DNA from: Asterias amurensis | Lineage: Eukaryota; Echinodermata; Asteroidea; Forcipulatida; Asteriidae | Direction of reading: 5' to 3' | Length of the DNA: 64,000 nt | NCBI RefSeq assembly: GCF_032118995.1 | Contig: NC_092651.1 | Location: forward strand, 23,916,349 to 23,980,348 | In this document: piece by piece, positions 12,201-41,898 of the stretch | Layout of the letters: each line of letters opens with the position of its first letter | How positions within the stretch are numbered: position 1 is the stretch's first letter | Translations under genes and position numbers: made by a program | Notes under the pieces: model-generated | Seen by the model: the letters and a program-made list of their open reading frames with translations, nothing else | Told to the model about the DNA's origin: nothing | Databases searched by the model: none

Positions 12201-15200
12201 CCACCATACACTTTGATATACAGTACTTTGCACTTAATATTGTGTTTGTCACTTACTCTCTCACTAAACATGATTTATGAAGACTGTGTACATAAAAGCC
12301 TAGATTTTGACAGGTTTATGAACAAAAGAATTTCATCCATGTAGCCTTATTGTTCCTTAAAGGGATGAGGTACTTTTTGTATCACAAAACACTATGTCAA
12401 TATAAACCACAAGGGAAACTGACTGGGTAAAACACTATGTCCACAGATTATATTATGACACATGAAGAAAGCTTCCCTTATATTACTTATATTCTCTTCT
12501 ATATCTTATATTACTTGCCGAGGTGCTGTAGTTTTTGAGAAATGAGTAAACCAAGTCCCAACAGTTACTTCAGCAGGTAAAACGCATTTTCATGACATTG
12601 TTTTACTCATTTCTCAAATACTACAGCACCTCAGGTTAAAAGTAATATTTTAAGGTAATAAGCTTTCTACTATCAATATCTTCAAACAGTCTAAGTTTAA
12701 TGTAATTCTGTGGACATTGTGTTTTGTGTGGTTAAATGGGGACCATCGTCATGGTCAAACTGTTCGAGCCTGTGACTGCGCGGAATTATCAACTCTAGCC
12801 CAGTAACTGTCCATTGGTGCGCTGACCACAGATCTGATATTGTCAGAGCACAATAAAACTTTTACTTGGTGGTTCAGAAAATGACAGATAATCAAGATTG
12901 TTTAATTAAAATTAAAAACAATATTTTATAGCAGTAAGAATTTTATTATTGATATGAAAAATTAGGGTCGTTATTTAGGTTGGTGTTTTTTATTTATTTG
13001 AGTGTGTATATTTCTGTCCTTTTAATCTGTGTAATCATTGTAATAATTAATTTTACTTAATCATTGTTTTATTTTTATGTTCCAATGGAAACTAAATGTC
13101 TGTATATTTATGATGTGGACAATAAAAATTCTAATTCTATTAAGCCTTTGTTCTGTAAAGAAATTTTTTATTAATAAAACCATTTTTATCTATCTATCTT
13201 ATTGAAATTGTTGAGAATTTCATAAGTGTCTGAAATGTGATTTTGATTTGTCTATAGCTGACCCGTGCAAGAAGAACCACTGTCGAAACAAAGGGTATTG
13301 TCTGCAGACCAAGTCAGGTGTCTTTGCCTGTGAGTGTGCCGGGACTGGTTTCTATGGTCAGCGCTGTACAACCAGTAAGTACTGTACATGTAAATGTTAA
13401 AATAACCCACAGCACCCACAGCAACAGACCAATCCATTAAGATCCCCCGATTGCTTATTGACCAATCTCAGCCCATTGGACCACCAAAAGTCAGACAAAC
13501 TAAGTCCTACATGCGTGTGCGTATGCTTGGCTTGCGCGGCAGTGTTGTGCAGAATGGCATTGGAGAGCATAAATATAGAATATAATACCATGGCCAATCT
13601 AGGTATTATATTCTATATCTATGTATTGGAGAGGCTCACGTGGTCGGAGCCTAATGGATCGGTCTATTGCCATGGTGCCCGTTACTTTTGTTGTGGTGCC
13701 CTCAGGCCTATATGCTTCGTTTCTAAAAGAGGAAAGGGCAGGAAGGCACTTTCTACTTGGTAAGGAGCACCCTATGAGGAAATTGTTAATTTCTATTCGA
13801 GCATTTGAGGGGCACCAAGGAAATGACCAGGGGGCATCGAGGCAAACACCTTCGCTGCCTCCGTGAAGTATCAGGCCTGCACAGCACCCATAGCAATTGC
13901 CATGGTGCCTGGAACTGTTGCTGGGGTGCCTTTTGCAAAGTTCCAATACAAATTTAAATTTCCTCATAGATTTACCAGAGGAATCGCTAATAATAATAGT
14001 AATAATAAGACTTGTAATGCGCGCATATCCACCCTGCTGGGTGTTCTAGGCGCAGTAAAACCAACAAACAAAACAAAAACAACGAAAAAACAGACACAAC
14101 AAAATTAGTCCTTGAAAACCTGTGACATAAGATAAGTTTTGAGAAGAGATTTGAATTTTGTGGTACAAAGACAAGATCTACGATTAAGTGGTAGGCAGTT
14201 CCAGATGCTGTGCCTCTTCCTCATTGAAATTTGAAGCATGTTACATAAACACAAGGAGGAGTAGTGGCTCTCTTTTTCATTGAAACCTGACAAAGCTTTT
14301 TATATAAATTCCGACTTGTATATTTCTGAAAGTTTGTATTATATACTCAGCGCCTTGAGTACCTTGTTTGGTAGACACGTGCGCTATATAACGCTTCGAT
14401 ATTATTATTATTAGTATTCAAATTTTATGCTAAGGAAAATAACTTTTGATTTGTGTAGCTCAAATTAAAATATCAATATAAACCACAAGGGACCGTCGGC
14501 ACGTTAATCCGGAGGTCATTGGTTCGAATTCCACTCTAGTCAATTCTTTGTTCAACTCCAAAAATCAAATTAAAATATTTGTGTACATTTTACTAATCCA
14601 TTTACCAATTTGCAAACTATTATGACATTTGCATTTTTTTTTGTATACTGTGATGGTTACCTCTCCCCCTCATTGTTATGTTGTTATGGTTTTTTTCTAC
14701 AATATTCTGCCCATTTTTTGTGCAAATTTGCATTCATTATTTTAATCTGCTTTCATTTAACTGTAATAGCCAGATGCTGTATTGTAGGCTAAGAGTGTAC
14801 GTGCTCCAATCACCCATCGATATACATATTTTACCGATTGTAATTTGTAGCTAATTGTCAAGTTTTTAAAAACTTGTTTCAATTTGTAGTTTTAGGCTTT
14901 GAGTATTTTTCACGTTTAGATTTTTACTGATTTTTTGTCTCTTGTCACTTGTATTTTGGCTTACCTTTTGATGTTTACTTACTTACTTTTTGCTGTTCTG
15001 CATTTACCTGTGAAGTGCCTTGAGACCCTTGCATAAGGTGCTCTATAAATAGTTAACTATTTTTTGTGATTTTAGTTAGTAATTTTGTTGACTCTTAACT
15101 GCTCTTAACAAATGTAGTTGATGTCCATGACAAAGACTTCTGTTTTTGAAGGGTAATATATTTAAAATATCTAAGTGTCCAGTATAATGTTATTGCTTGG

Positions 15201-15327
15201 ATTTGTAAAAAATTAGAAGAACTACCTTAACGAAACAATTTAATTTGATTGTTTTTCAGAGTGTCCTAAAGATCTGTCGACTATTCCGCTAGAGGACCGA
15301 GCTTCGGCCAGGGCCTGCATTTATTAG
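6217..15327 (+). CDS. Small secreted cysteine-rich / EGF-domain protein (126 aa, 4 exons)
   Basis: Coding exons: 6217-6274, 8772-8909, 13258-13374, 15260-15327; all introns are phase 1 with GT-AG borders. The joined frame is open from ATG to TAG. Residues 1-19 form a hydrophobic signal peptide (MDSLRICLLMFSYFLLVSA), so the product should be secreted. Exon 2 (20-65) is a six-cysteine module containing CNADGKQCVCGTKMAC, which I cannot assign to a named family. Exon 3 (66-104) is a classic EGF domain with six cysteines (DPC, NHC, GYC, ACEC, QRC) on a single 1-1 phase exon, the usual shuffled unit. Exon 4 adds a short tail with two cysteines. Phase agreement at every junction supports the model. 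It may be a ligand or matrix protein; function is not known. Untranslated exons were not identified, and further alternative exons are possible. Confidence 0.75.
6575..6748. mobile_element. MITE with 3-bp TAA target site (PIF/Harbinger-like)
   Basis: Long inverted ends: AAGCCTGGTTCATACTTC at the left and GAAGTATGAACCGGGCTT at the right, followed inward by GCGAATGCGAAGCGAAT and its inverse. Read as AGCC...GGCT, both sides carry TAA. A 3-bp TWA duplication is the PIF/Harbinger habit, so the assignment is an inference. It lies in EGF gene intron 1. Confidence 0.75.
7400..7681 (+). mobile_element. 282-bp CAGGGGTCGAAAT element, copy 1
   Basis: Perfect 13-bp inverted ends CAGGGGTCGAAAT / ATTTCGACCCCTG. 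Interior has CTAGCCCGGGACTACC and GGGCTACTCATTTTTCC. Copies of exactly the same length lie at 10537-10818 and 25216-25497 in reverse orientation. In EGF gene intron 1. Confidence 0.9.
8119..8490. mobile_element. TTAA-type MITE copy (decayed left end)
   Basis: Contains the family landmarks in order: ACAATGGACACTATTAGTAA, TCAAAGACCAGTC, CCTTGTCACACAAAGTTGTG, GAGGGAGCCGTTTCTCACAA, then ACCAATAGTGTCCACCTTTAA. It preserves the uninterrupted site at 8264-8285 that is split by an insertion in the copy at 24123. Confidence 0.7.
9310..9462. mobile_element. TIR element with 8-bp target duplication (hAT-like)
   Basis: Inverted ends of about 28 bp: AGGGGTGGATTTCACAAAGA and TCTTTGTGAAATCGACCCCT, with GTTAGGACTAGTCCTAA-type palindromes inside. 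Flanks read AACAGGCA on the left and AACAGGTA on the right, an 8-bp duplication with one change, as hAT elements make. Just upstream (9230-9300) is a copy of the TTAATGGCCTGACGTTTCGA repeat. Confidence 0.7.
10537..10818 (-). mobile_element. 282-bp CAGGGGTCGAAAT element, copy 2
   Basis: Reverse-complement copy of the element at 7400-7681, same length. The end sequence at 10537 has drifted (CAGGGGTCTAATT). EGF gene intron 2. Confidence 0.85.
12357..12735. mobile_element. TTAA-type MITE, second family, copy 1
   Basis: Starts TTAAAGGGATGAGGTACTTT and ends before GGTTAAAT. The centre is a foldback: GAGGTGCTGTAGTTTTTGAG near 12520 opposes ACTACAGCACCTCA near 12620. Sister copies at 21296-21687 and 31161-31490. 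Confidence 0.7.
13703..13879. mobile_element. CAGGCCT-ended short element
   Basis: Bounded by CAGGCCTATATGC and CAGGCCTG, with the GGGCACCAAGG words typical of this family; a second partial unit continues to about 13975. Related pieces: 24648-24785, 30690-30850, 37788-37957, 42837-42964, 51717-51880. Immediately upstream, 13572-13616 is a hairpin with arms ATAGAATATAATACC / GGTATTATATTCTAT. Confidence 0.55.
13985..14410. repeat. LINE/SINE-tail-like repeat between TAA/ATT runs
   Basis: Begins with a TAA-rich run, then GCGCGCATATCCACCCTGCTGGGTG, and closes with AGCGCCTTGAGTACCTTGTT, GCGCTATATAA and an ATT run at 14400. The closing ~80 bases recur at 54175-54260. Such GCGCTATATAA-(ATT)n ends are typical of L2/CR1-like retroposon 3' ends (family knowledge; exact family not assigned). 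Confidence 0.55.
14488..14566 (+). repeat. tRNA-derived SINE fragment
   Basis: Contains CGGCACGTTAATCCGGAGGT and the B-box-like GGTTCGAATTCC followed by TCAATTCTTTGTTCAACTCC, matching the SINE at 34235-34352 and 49752-50044. The 5' half with the A box is missing. Confidence 0.7.
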
Positions 15328-17156
15328 GTCAGACCACAACCAGCCTTGGGGTATTCTAACATGATTTTTAGGGATGTTTACGCTGCCTACTACAAATATA
15401 AATTATTGGTGCTAATCATGTAAGTTTGTGCAAGAGCTATCTTTTTTAATGCTGTGTTGAACTCAGTTTAAAAACAATTTGACCCATTTATCAGTTTTCT
15501 TTTTACGTAAAATATTACTATGCGAAATGTAGAGCAAATTTCTTGTTATTTATTACACTTGTCAATATTAAACTTGTTAGTGGCATTTCTACATAAAGTA
15601 ATGATAACATTTTTTTACATTAAAGGCAGTGGACACTATTGGTATTGGACACTCAAAATAATTATTATCATAAAACCTTACTTGATTACGAGTAATGGGG
15701 AGAGGTTATAAAAACATTGTGAGAAACAGCTCCCTCTGAAGTAATGATTTTGATTTGGAGGCCTCAGATTTAGAATTTGAGGTCTCAAAATCAAGCATCT
15801 GAAAGCACACAACTTCGTGTGACAAGGGTGTTTTTTCTTTCATTATTATTTTCGATGACCAATTGAGCTCAAATTTTCACAGCTTTGTTATTTTATGCTT
15901 ATGATGAGATACACCAACTGTGAAGAGTAGTCGTTGACAACTACCAATAGTGTCCACTATCTTTAAATAGCTAGGACATACACACAAAACAACTATGCGC
16001 CGGATATATACATTTGTTTTTGCACGAAGCATTTTCGTGCAAATGAGTACCGACTTTGCACTGACGCAAACGATATATCACTTTGCAGTCCTCTCACCCT
16101 CTGATGCCTCAGTTTGAGAACTTGAGTCTGATGCACTAAACTTCTTTGACAATTAACTTTTTATACTAATTATTTAATGAAAATATTTAAAGCTGTGTTT
16201 CTTTTTAGAGGTGTACCTATCTACTTTGTTTAGATCTAGACAAAAACTTGTAGTATTTAACTATTTTTTACAAGTTTATTTATTAAGAAATTTTAGTACT
16301 CTCAATATTAATTCACAAAAAAATTACTATTGGTGCTTTTTTTTTAATATGAAACCAACTAGTTTTGTAAAGGGGATAATGTTCATGTGATTGTGATTTT
16401 GCTGCCACGAGGGAGTACTAAAAGACATAAGTGGCACATTTCAGCCAGGTATTTGTATTTTTGTAAAGAAAGTTTTTGATACTCACTTTTATAACGAAGC
16501 TATGCATGTTTTCAGAGAAGAAGAGCCAGCCACCTACTATGGCCAGCAACTTTGGCTCCCTCTGTGGCTGGTGGTTACAGCTAACGTGCTATTGTTGTTG
16601 GCTGCAGCAGAACAGGCCTTTTTTTTTTAAAAACCCAAACATCTGCAGTCTTTTGAAAAACCCATAAAAAGAAGTATCATCATGTAAAACAAAACAATTC
16701 TTATTCAGATTATCTGAGTCTTCATTACTTGATTCCCGGGTCCAAGTCATAAGTCTCGAGTCCGAGTCAGGAGTCGTACAACTCTGGTACAGATATCTTG
16801 TAAAAGAAGTCTTTGCTCACAACATTTTTGAGAGTTCATCAACTCCAGTCTTTGAAAACAAAGAGAACCTTTTTAAAAAGTGCCGTGTTACTTGTACTGT
16901 GAAGGTCACTCGCCATAATTGCAAATGTGAAATAAACAGCATTTTAACTGCCCTTATAAATGATTCTCATTGTTGTCTTTCTAATGACCACAAGCAGGTT
17001 TGTGATTTCTTTAGTATTTTTCCTGAGTTTTCAAAATCCCCATGAGCCTATAACTTTTCACCGACAGGAGAAAGAAATCGTCCACATTGTTTCAAAACCT
17101 GTAGTTTTCTTTTTCCGGTGATTCACTGAGTCTGTAAACCTCCTGCATTGTAACAT
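15328..17156. other. 3' flank of the EGF gene, with candidate poly(A) signal
   Basis: After the stop at 15325-15327, a TTAA-type element lies at 15620-15966. An AATAAA at 16931-16936 is followed by a GT/T-rich stretch and is the best-placed poly(A) signal I can see, though nothing proves its use. A hairpin TTTTGCACGAA / TTCGTGCAAAT is at 16017-16043. No other gene is recognised. Confidence 0.4.
15620..15966. mobile_element. TTAA-type MITE, first family
   Basis: Starts TTAAAGGCAGTGGACACTAT, ends ACCAATAGTGTCCACTATCTTTAA. TTAA stands at both borders, as expected if TTAA is the target duplication (piggyBac/Kolobok habit). Confidence 0.8.
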
Positions 17157-17442
17157 CTGGGCCCAATTTCATAGAGCTGCTTAGCGGCTGATTTTGTACT
17201 TACTGTCTGATTTCCATTTCATAGCGCTGCTAACCGTTAGCAACAAAAAGGCATGCTAACCTTCCGGTGCTTACCGCACGAAAATAAATGACGTCACAAT
17301 GCAAATCCATGGAAAATACGCAATATTGTCAACCAATTTTTCTGCTAACCTGTGAAATAGGCTAAGGCTTAAGCAAATCTTTCTGCTACAGTAAGCACGC
17401 AAATTAGCTTACCGTTTAGCAGCTCTATGAAATTGGGCCCAG
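17157..17442. mobile_element. CTGGGCCCAATTTCATAGAG TIR element, best copy
   Basis: Inverted ends CTGGGCCCAATTTCATAGAG and CTCTATGAAATTGGGCCCAG are perfect over 20 bp and continue with GCTGCTTA / TAGCAG. Diverged relatives: 21987-22089, 32637-32765, 44873-45070, 45268-45437, 57187-57365, 58504-58675. Confidence 0.85.
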
Positions 17443-19745
17443 GTAGGTTTGGGGTCTAGAATTAACTTTAAGGGGGAACCCAGGCCTGGAAGGCATTTTT
17501 AGGAATATTCACATTAATTGGCAAATCTCATCACTGCACTAGTAAATATAAACAGGGGGAGAGAGAAATGAATACAATGTATTCTGAAACTAGGATTGAA
17601 ATGTGAAGAGGTATACACTTCCTATTCTCTAAAAAGTTTCCTGATAAACCAATATTTCCATGTCTGATGAACATAATTTGAAAATCTCCTGGATTATGGA
17701 AACTTGTTTATATTATATTATTTTATGTTGAATGATTTCTAATTAGCTTCCCGATTGTTGTAACAAAAATTCCCTGATGGCAAGAACCAAATGTTGGCAG
17801 CTTTGTGATATAGATTTCAAGGAGATTCTAGCAACAGTACATTCAGCACTGGATAATTAGATTTAAAAAAACGGGATATAACAGCTACACCTTTTCACCA
17901 GGCAGACATAAAAACATCTTCTTTGTTACAAATTCAAGAAGTCAAAATAGCAATTGTGTAATTTTCTCGTTTATTTATCTCTTTCAGAATACTGTTCATG
18001 GTACATCCATGGGCTTTTTCAAAACTACGTCTTAACTTACGTCTTAACCAGAGCCCAAACCGTGGTTTGGGAAAACTGCCGTAAACTAGTAGTAAATACA
18101 TGTATAACATTAACAACAAATTTCTACTTAAAAAACCAAGCCACTTCTCTGAAAGCGAGACTTTGTGAAACCATTGCTATTCCTTTTCCAACGGTGAAGC
18201 ATTCTTATGTTTCAACAGGATCCAACACTCTGCTTTTCTTTAAGCAGTCTCAAAATATCTCATAGTTTCACTACGAACAAAATAGAACAAATCCAGATTT
18301 GATCTGGATTTTAAAATTCTAACATTTTCGTGTGTAAACAGACATAGTACGTAGTCCATTTACTACTGAGATTAGATCCCATAGAGGTCTAATAGATGAT
18401 ATTTTAAGAATCAATTCCCGTTTCCTTTCATTATAGATTTCACATCTCTGGTTATGGTAGTTTATTTTAACGGAAGGTACACGTTTGGTAATTACTCAAA
18501 AAATTTTAACTTAAAAACTGACTTGGTAACGAGCATTGGAGAGCTGTTGATGGTTAAAAATCATGAGAAACGGCTCCCTCTGAAGTAGCCTAGTTTTGAG
18601 ATAGAGGTAATTTCTCACTAAAATAATAAAAGACTTCTAGCCACAGAAGTCTTTTATTCCTATTTGAAAGCACACAAATTCAGCCAACAAGGGTGTTTTT
18701 TCTCATCATTTTCTTGCAACTTTGATGACCGATTTAGCTCAAATTTTTACTGGTTTGTTATTTTATGCTTATTTTGGGATACATCAAGTTAGAAGACTGG
18801 TCTTTGACAATTACCAAACGTGTACCTTCCCTTTATTTTAACAGATCCACTCAATGTTTAAAGAGCCTCTATGATCAACAAGAGTTGAAACAAAACAAGA
18901 ATCAAGTCTATAAATAGCTTTGAGGTTGCAGGACTAGCCACACAACGTGACCACAAACACTTTTCTAACAAGCTGAAAGTAAACAAAACACACAAGCCCC
19001 TCAAAAAATAATCATACAAAAATAGCTCATACCCCCACCCAAAATTATGAACCAAAACAAACCATTCCACCCAACCTTGAAAAGAGGAAAAAAAAAAAAT
19101 GTATTGTTCCCTCCAATATCCCAATTCACCTTTCACTATGTGCTGAAAAACATTTAAATTAACTAAAAACATACATTGTTTTATCCTGTTTATTGGTTTA
19201 ATGGTTTTTATTTCAGAACAGATATAAGTTTTACTATAAATCTAAACCTTGTAATTTCATGAACCTTGTAATTCATGTTTCTCCTTAATAATTAATTAAT
19301 AATTAATTAATTTGCGAGTGAGATTTGAATAATGTCTGGTGTATTTTAATTCCTCTGACATAAAAGGCAATTGCTAAGTAAAATGGTTCGGGGCAAGCCT
19401 TTGTATAGCAACCTCTAGATGAGCAAACCCTAGTACCATTGTGCCATATAATTCATTCAGAATTGTGTATGGGTGTCCACTGTCTCTTACGTAACTATGC
19501 AAAAGTTTGCTAATCATGTGACATAGCAACTGTCCCGATAGTCTGCTCTGAGGAATTCAAATTTAAGTGGTAACTTGTGATCAAGCACGTCATTGTACCA
19601 GACAATATTCAAATCTAACACGCAAATGTCTTATTAAACCTACTCTTTGTAACATTTTCAAGTGAGTTGACCAACCATATCAAACAATTTTGTCTGCACA
19701 GGTTGTGTATGGCGACACAATTGTTGTAACGTGACATTACAAAGT
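17443..19745. other. Gene-free stretch
   Basis: Contains a TTAA-group element at 18468-18836 with variant ends (GGAAGGTACACGTTTGGTAA and ACCAAACGTGTACCTTCC), a short hairpin at 18291-18313 (AATCCAGATTTGATCTGGATT) and otherwise unremarkable AT-rich DNA. No exon is recognised. Confidence 0.5.
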
Positions 19746-20465
19746 GTGGATCTTAGAACATAAAAGGTCCACATAATGTAGTTTAGTGGATCTTAGAACA
19801 TAAAAGGTCCACATAATGTAGTTTAGTGGATCTTAGAACATAAAAGGTCCACATAATGTAGTTTAGTGGATCTTAGAACATAAAAGGTCCACATAATGTA
19901 GTTTAGTGGATCTTAGAACATAAAAGGTCCACATAATGTAGTTTAGTGGATCTTAGAACATAAAAGGTCCACATAATGTAGTTTAGTGGATCTTAGAACA
20001 TAAAAGGTCCACATAATGTAGTTTAGTGGATCTTAGAACATAAAAGGTCCACATAATGTAGTTTAGTGGATCTTAGAACATAAAAGGTCCACATAATGTA
20101 GTTTGGTGGTTCTTAGAACATAATAGGTCAACATAATGTAGTTTGGTGGTTCTTAGAACATAATAGGTCCACATAATGTAGTTTAGTGGATCTTAGAACA
20201 TAAAAGGTCCACATAATGTAGTTTAGTGGATCTTAGAACATAAAAGGTCCACATAATGTAGTTTAGTGGATCTTAGAACATAAAAGGTCCACATAATGTA
20301 GTTTAGTGGATCTTAGAACATAAAAGGTCCACATAATGTAGTTTAGTGGATCTTAGAACATAAAAGGTCCACATAATGTAGTTTGGTGGATCTTAGAACA
20401 TAAAAGGTCCACATAATGTAGTTTAGTGGATCTTAGAACATATAAGGTCCACATAATGTAGTTTA
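19746..20465 (+). repeat. Minisatellite, 40-bp unit, 18 copies
   Basis: The unit begins GTGGATCTTAGAACATAAAA and continues GGTCCACATAATGTAGTTTA. The spacing is a constant 40 bases over 720 bases, and nearly all units are identical. Two adjacent units near 20105-20180 carry the same changes (GTGGTTCTTAG, ATAATAGG), so they were probably copied together. Each unit has a weak dyad GTGGATC / GGTCCAC. It lies 1.7 kb downstream of the PRPS stop. Confidence 0.97.
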
Positions 20466-20916
20466 TCATTTAAAACCACAGTGGATGATAATGATTGGTC
20501 AGACAGTAGGAGGGTTAATGAATATAAAACATAATTTTAACATATCATGACCAGTAACCAAAGTGACCACATACAGCAAAACATTGAAATACAAGTACCA
20601 ATAATACATAATTGTAAAATTAAAGGGCCAACTTTGACATCAATTTGTAATTCACCTATGCTATAAAATGTTAAATTTAAGGCTAGCAGTTTGTTTCAGC
20701 ACTCAAAACTTCACACAAACTTGTCCTTTTGTGTTCTGCTATACAATGTTAATGAGCATGAAAGTACTTGCGGTTCATCATTTGAAACCTCTCATGCATG
20801 AACAGTTTTTCAGATTCAAATGTTTCTGGGTGAAAACTGTCCAAACCATATTACCAGAAAGGCAAATTTTTATGGTAATTATTTTGTGGAGTATTTACTA
20901 ATCTATAACCATACCT
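20466..20916. other. Module adjoining the minisatellite, then plain DNA
   Basis: 20461-20518 (AACCACAGTGGATGATAATG, then GGTCAGACAGTAGGAGGGTT) is a single copy of the module that is tandemly repeated at 23218-23600 inside PRPS. The rest shows nothing. Confidence 0.6.
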
Positions 20917-21299
20917 TTAAAGGCAGTGGACACTATCGGTAATTACTCAAAATAATTATTAGCATAAAACCTTTCTTGGTGCGAGTAATGGGGAGAGGTT
21001 GATGGTATAAAACATTGTGAGAAATGGCTCCCTCTGAAGTGCCATAGTTTTAAGAGAAAGAAGTGATTTTCCACGAATTAGATTTTGAGACCTCAGATTT
21101 AGAACTTGAGGTCACAAAATCAACCATCTAAATGCACACAACTTCGTGTGACAAGGGTGTTTTTTCTTTCATTATCTTACAAGTTCGATGACTGATTGAG
21201 CTCAAATTTTCACAGGTTTGTTATGTTACGCATATGCTGAGATACACCCAGTGAGAAGACTGGTCTTTGACAATTACCAATAGTGTCCACTGCCTTTAA
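20917..21299. mobile_element. TTAA-type MITE, first family, intact copy
   Basis: TTAAAGGCAGTGGACACTAT at the left and ATAGTGTCCACTGCCTTTAA at the right are inverted. The right TTAA is shared with the next element. Confidence 0.9.
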
Positions 21300-21687
21300 A
21301 GGGTCTATGTACTGTACTCATTGTAGGACAAAAAACACTATGTCTACAGATTTACACTAAACTTACACAGTCTGAAGATAATGATAGTAGAAAGCTTCCC
21401 TGTAAATATTACTTACTGAGGTGCTGTAGTTTTTGAGAAACGAGTGAAACAATGGCATGAAAATTATTTTTGTCTCAGTGATCGTGAGACGAAAATTACT
21501 TTAGCATGTACATTTGTAAAACTGTATTTTCATGACATTGTTTTACTCTTTTCTCAAAAACTACAGCACTTCAGCAACTAATATTTTAAGCTACGCTTTC
21601 TAACATCAATATCTTCAAACGGTGTTAGTTTAATGTAAATCTGTGGACATTGTATTTTGTGTTATAAAAAGTACCAAAATCCTTTAA
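21296..21687. mobile_element. TTAA-type MITE, second family, copy 2
   Basis: Starts TTAAAGGGTCTATGTACTGT, ends AAAAAGTACCAAAATCCTTTAA. Central foldback GAGGTGCTGTAGTTTTTGAG / CTCAAAAACTACAGCACTTC. It abuts 20917-21299 through a common TTAA. Confidence 0.85.
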
Positions 21688-22139
21688 ACTGGATAACCCA
21701 ATGGTTAGCACACGGCGTGTACAACTTTTTTCCCTGAAAACAACATCAAGTGTTTAACAAAGATGGGGTGACAGAGGGTTCAAATTCCCCAGGAGTTTCC
21801 TGGGGTTTCACTTCCTGGGTATTTGCTCCGTAGTGTGAACAGGGCCAGGTACTACAGATAAAAACAACTGGCCTTTAAAAGCACCATAGATAGTTATGTG
21901 TGAAATAAGCATTTTTACGCAGCTTGGTGCAAACTGACAACCTGCAAAAATTGCTCAATTATAAACATCTTTGCTAAGCAGAAATTACCAGGGCACCTCT
22001 CACAAAATATCTATAGCATTTTGGATGGTATCCAGTTCCAGCTTACACAGATTCGTTTTGTGCTTAGCACTTTATGAAATTGTGCCCTGTGTTTATGTAC
22101 AATGTACACAGAATTAGTCTGGTTTGGGAAACGTCAAAC
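21688..22139. other. PRPS 3' flank / probable 3' UTR
   Basis: Downstream of the PRPS stop on the minus strand. Holds a CAGGGCACC...GTGCCCTG inverted-end element at 21987-22089 (distant relative of 17157-17442). No convincing minus-strand poly(A) signal was found. Confidence 0.4.
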
Positions 22140-29271
<7,132 letters not shown>

Positions 29272-29849
29272 CTTTCTGTCTTTCAAGTCGGTTTTCAAGT
29301 CGAGCTCTTGATCCACCATTCATAAACATGCGTAGTGTCTTCGTGTGCATGTAAACGGCATAAACGATTAGGGACTTTTTCTCCGATGTTTTATTTTCTG
29401 CCACAAAGATGACATGTGCGCGCCAGTGGTGGCGCGCTCGCGGGAAAAGTTTATGGTGAAATTATTACAGCTATATAATAATAATGTTGAATAAGCAAAA
29501 CAAAACAAAAAGTACAAAATTATCTAATTATAGATAACATAATTTCAAAAAATATGTTGTGCTTTTAAAAAGAATTATTAAACGAAAATTTGTATTAATA
29601 TATTTATACTTTTAGAGCGAGTATGACCCGTAGTTGACCCGACATTCCGGTGACCTTATTTTGGATGGAGCCCGCCCTCTCTTGGTAAAAAGCTGACGAC
29701 GACAGACGACGAATGGCATGAATGGTTGTCGAATAACTTTGAGATTTACGCACGAAAATGGAAAGCAAATTGTCCTTTCAATTCTTGAATTTGTACCTGG
29801 TTTGATTTCCATATTTGCATAGGGACTAGTTGTACATTTAGACTACCTC
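29272..29849. promoter_or_regulatory. Shared PRPS / UBE2K promoter interval
   Basis: 578 bases separate the two divergent start codons. A CpG-rich core at 29415-29450 contains a perfect dyad GCGCGCCA / TGGCGCGC (29418-29437) and GCGGGAAA (29440-29447), an exact match to the E2F consensus TTTSSCGC in reverse. No TATA box is clear at the expected spacing for either gene. Bidirectional use is inferred from layout only. Confidence 0.6.
29440..29447. promoter_or_regulatory. E2F-type site
   Basis: GCGGGAAA, reverse of TTTCCCGC. It lies 169 bases upstream of the PRPS start codon, next to the GC dyad. E2F control of nucleotide-synthesis genes is well established in animals; binding here is an inference. 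Confidence 0.45.

Positions 29850-41898
<12,049 letters not shown>

Noticed and set aside
13599..13967. 122-codon open frame on the minus strand
   Set aside because: Falls in the CAGGCCT-type repeat and a hairpin; words recur in other copies of the repeat.
16494..16630. Possible exon after TGCATGTTTTCAG encoding a hydrophobic run
   Set aside because: Good-looking acceptor but no matching donor; joined in phase to EGF exon 3 it stops quickly with no recognisable domain.
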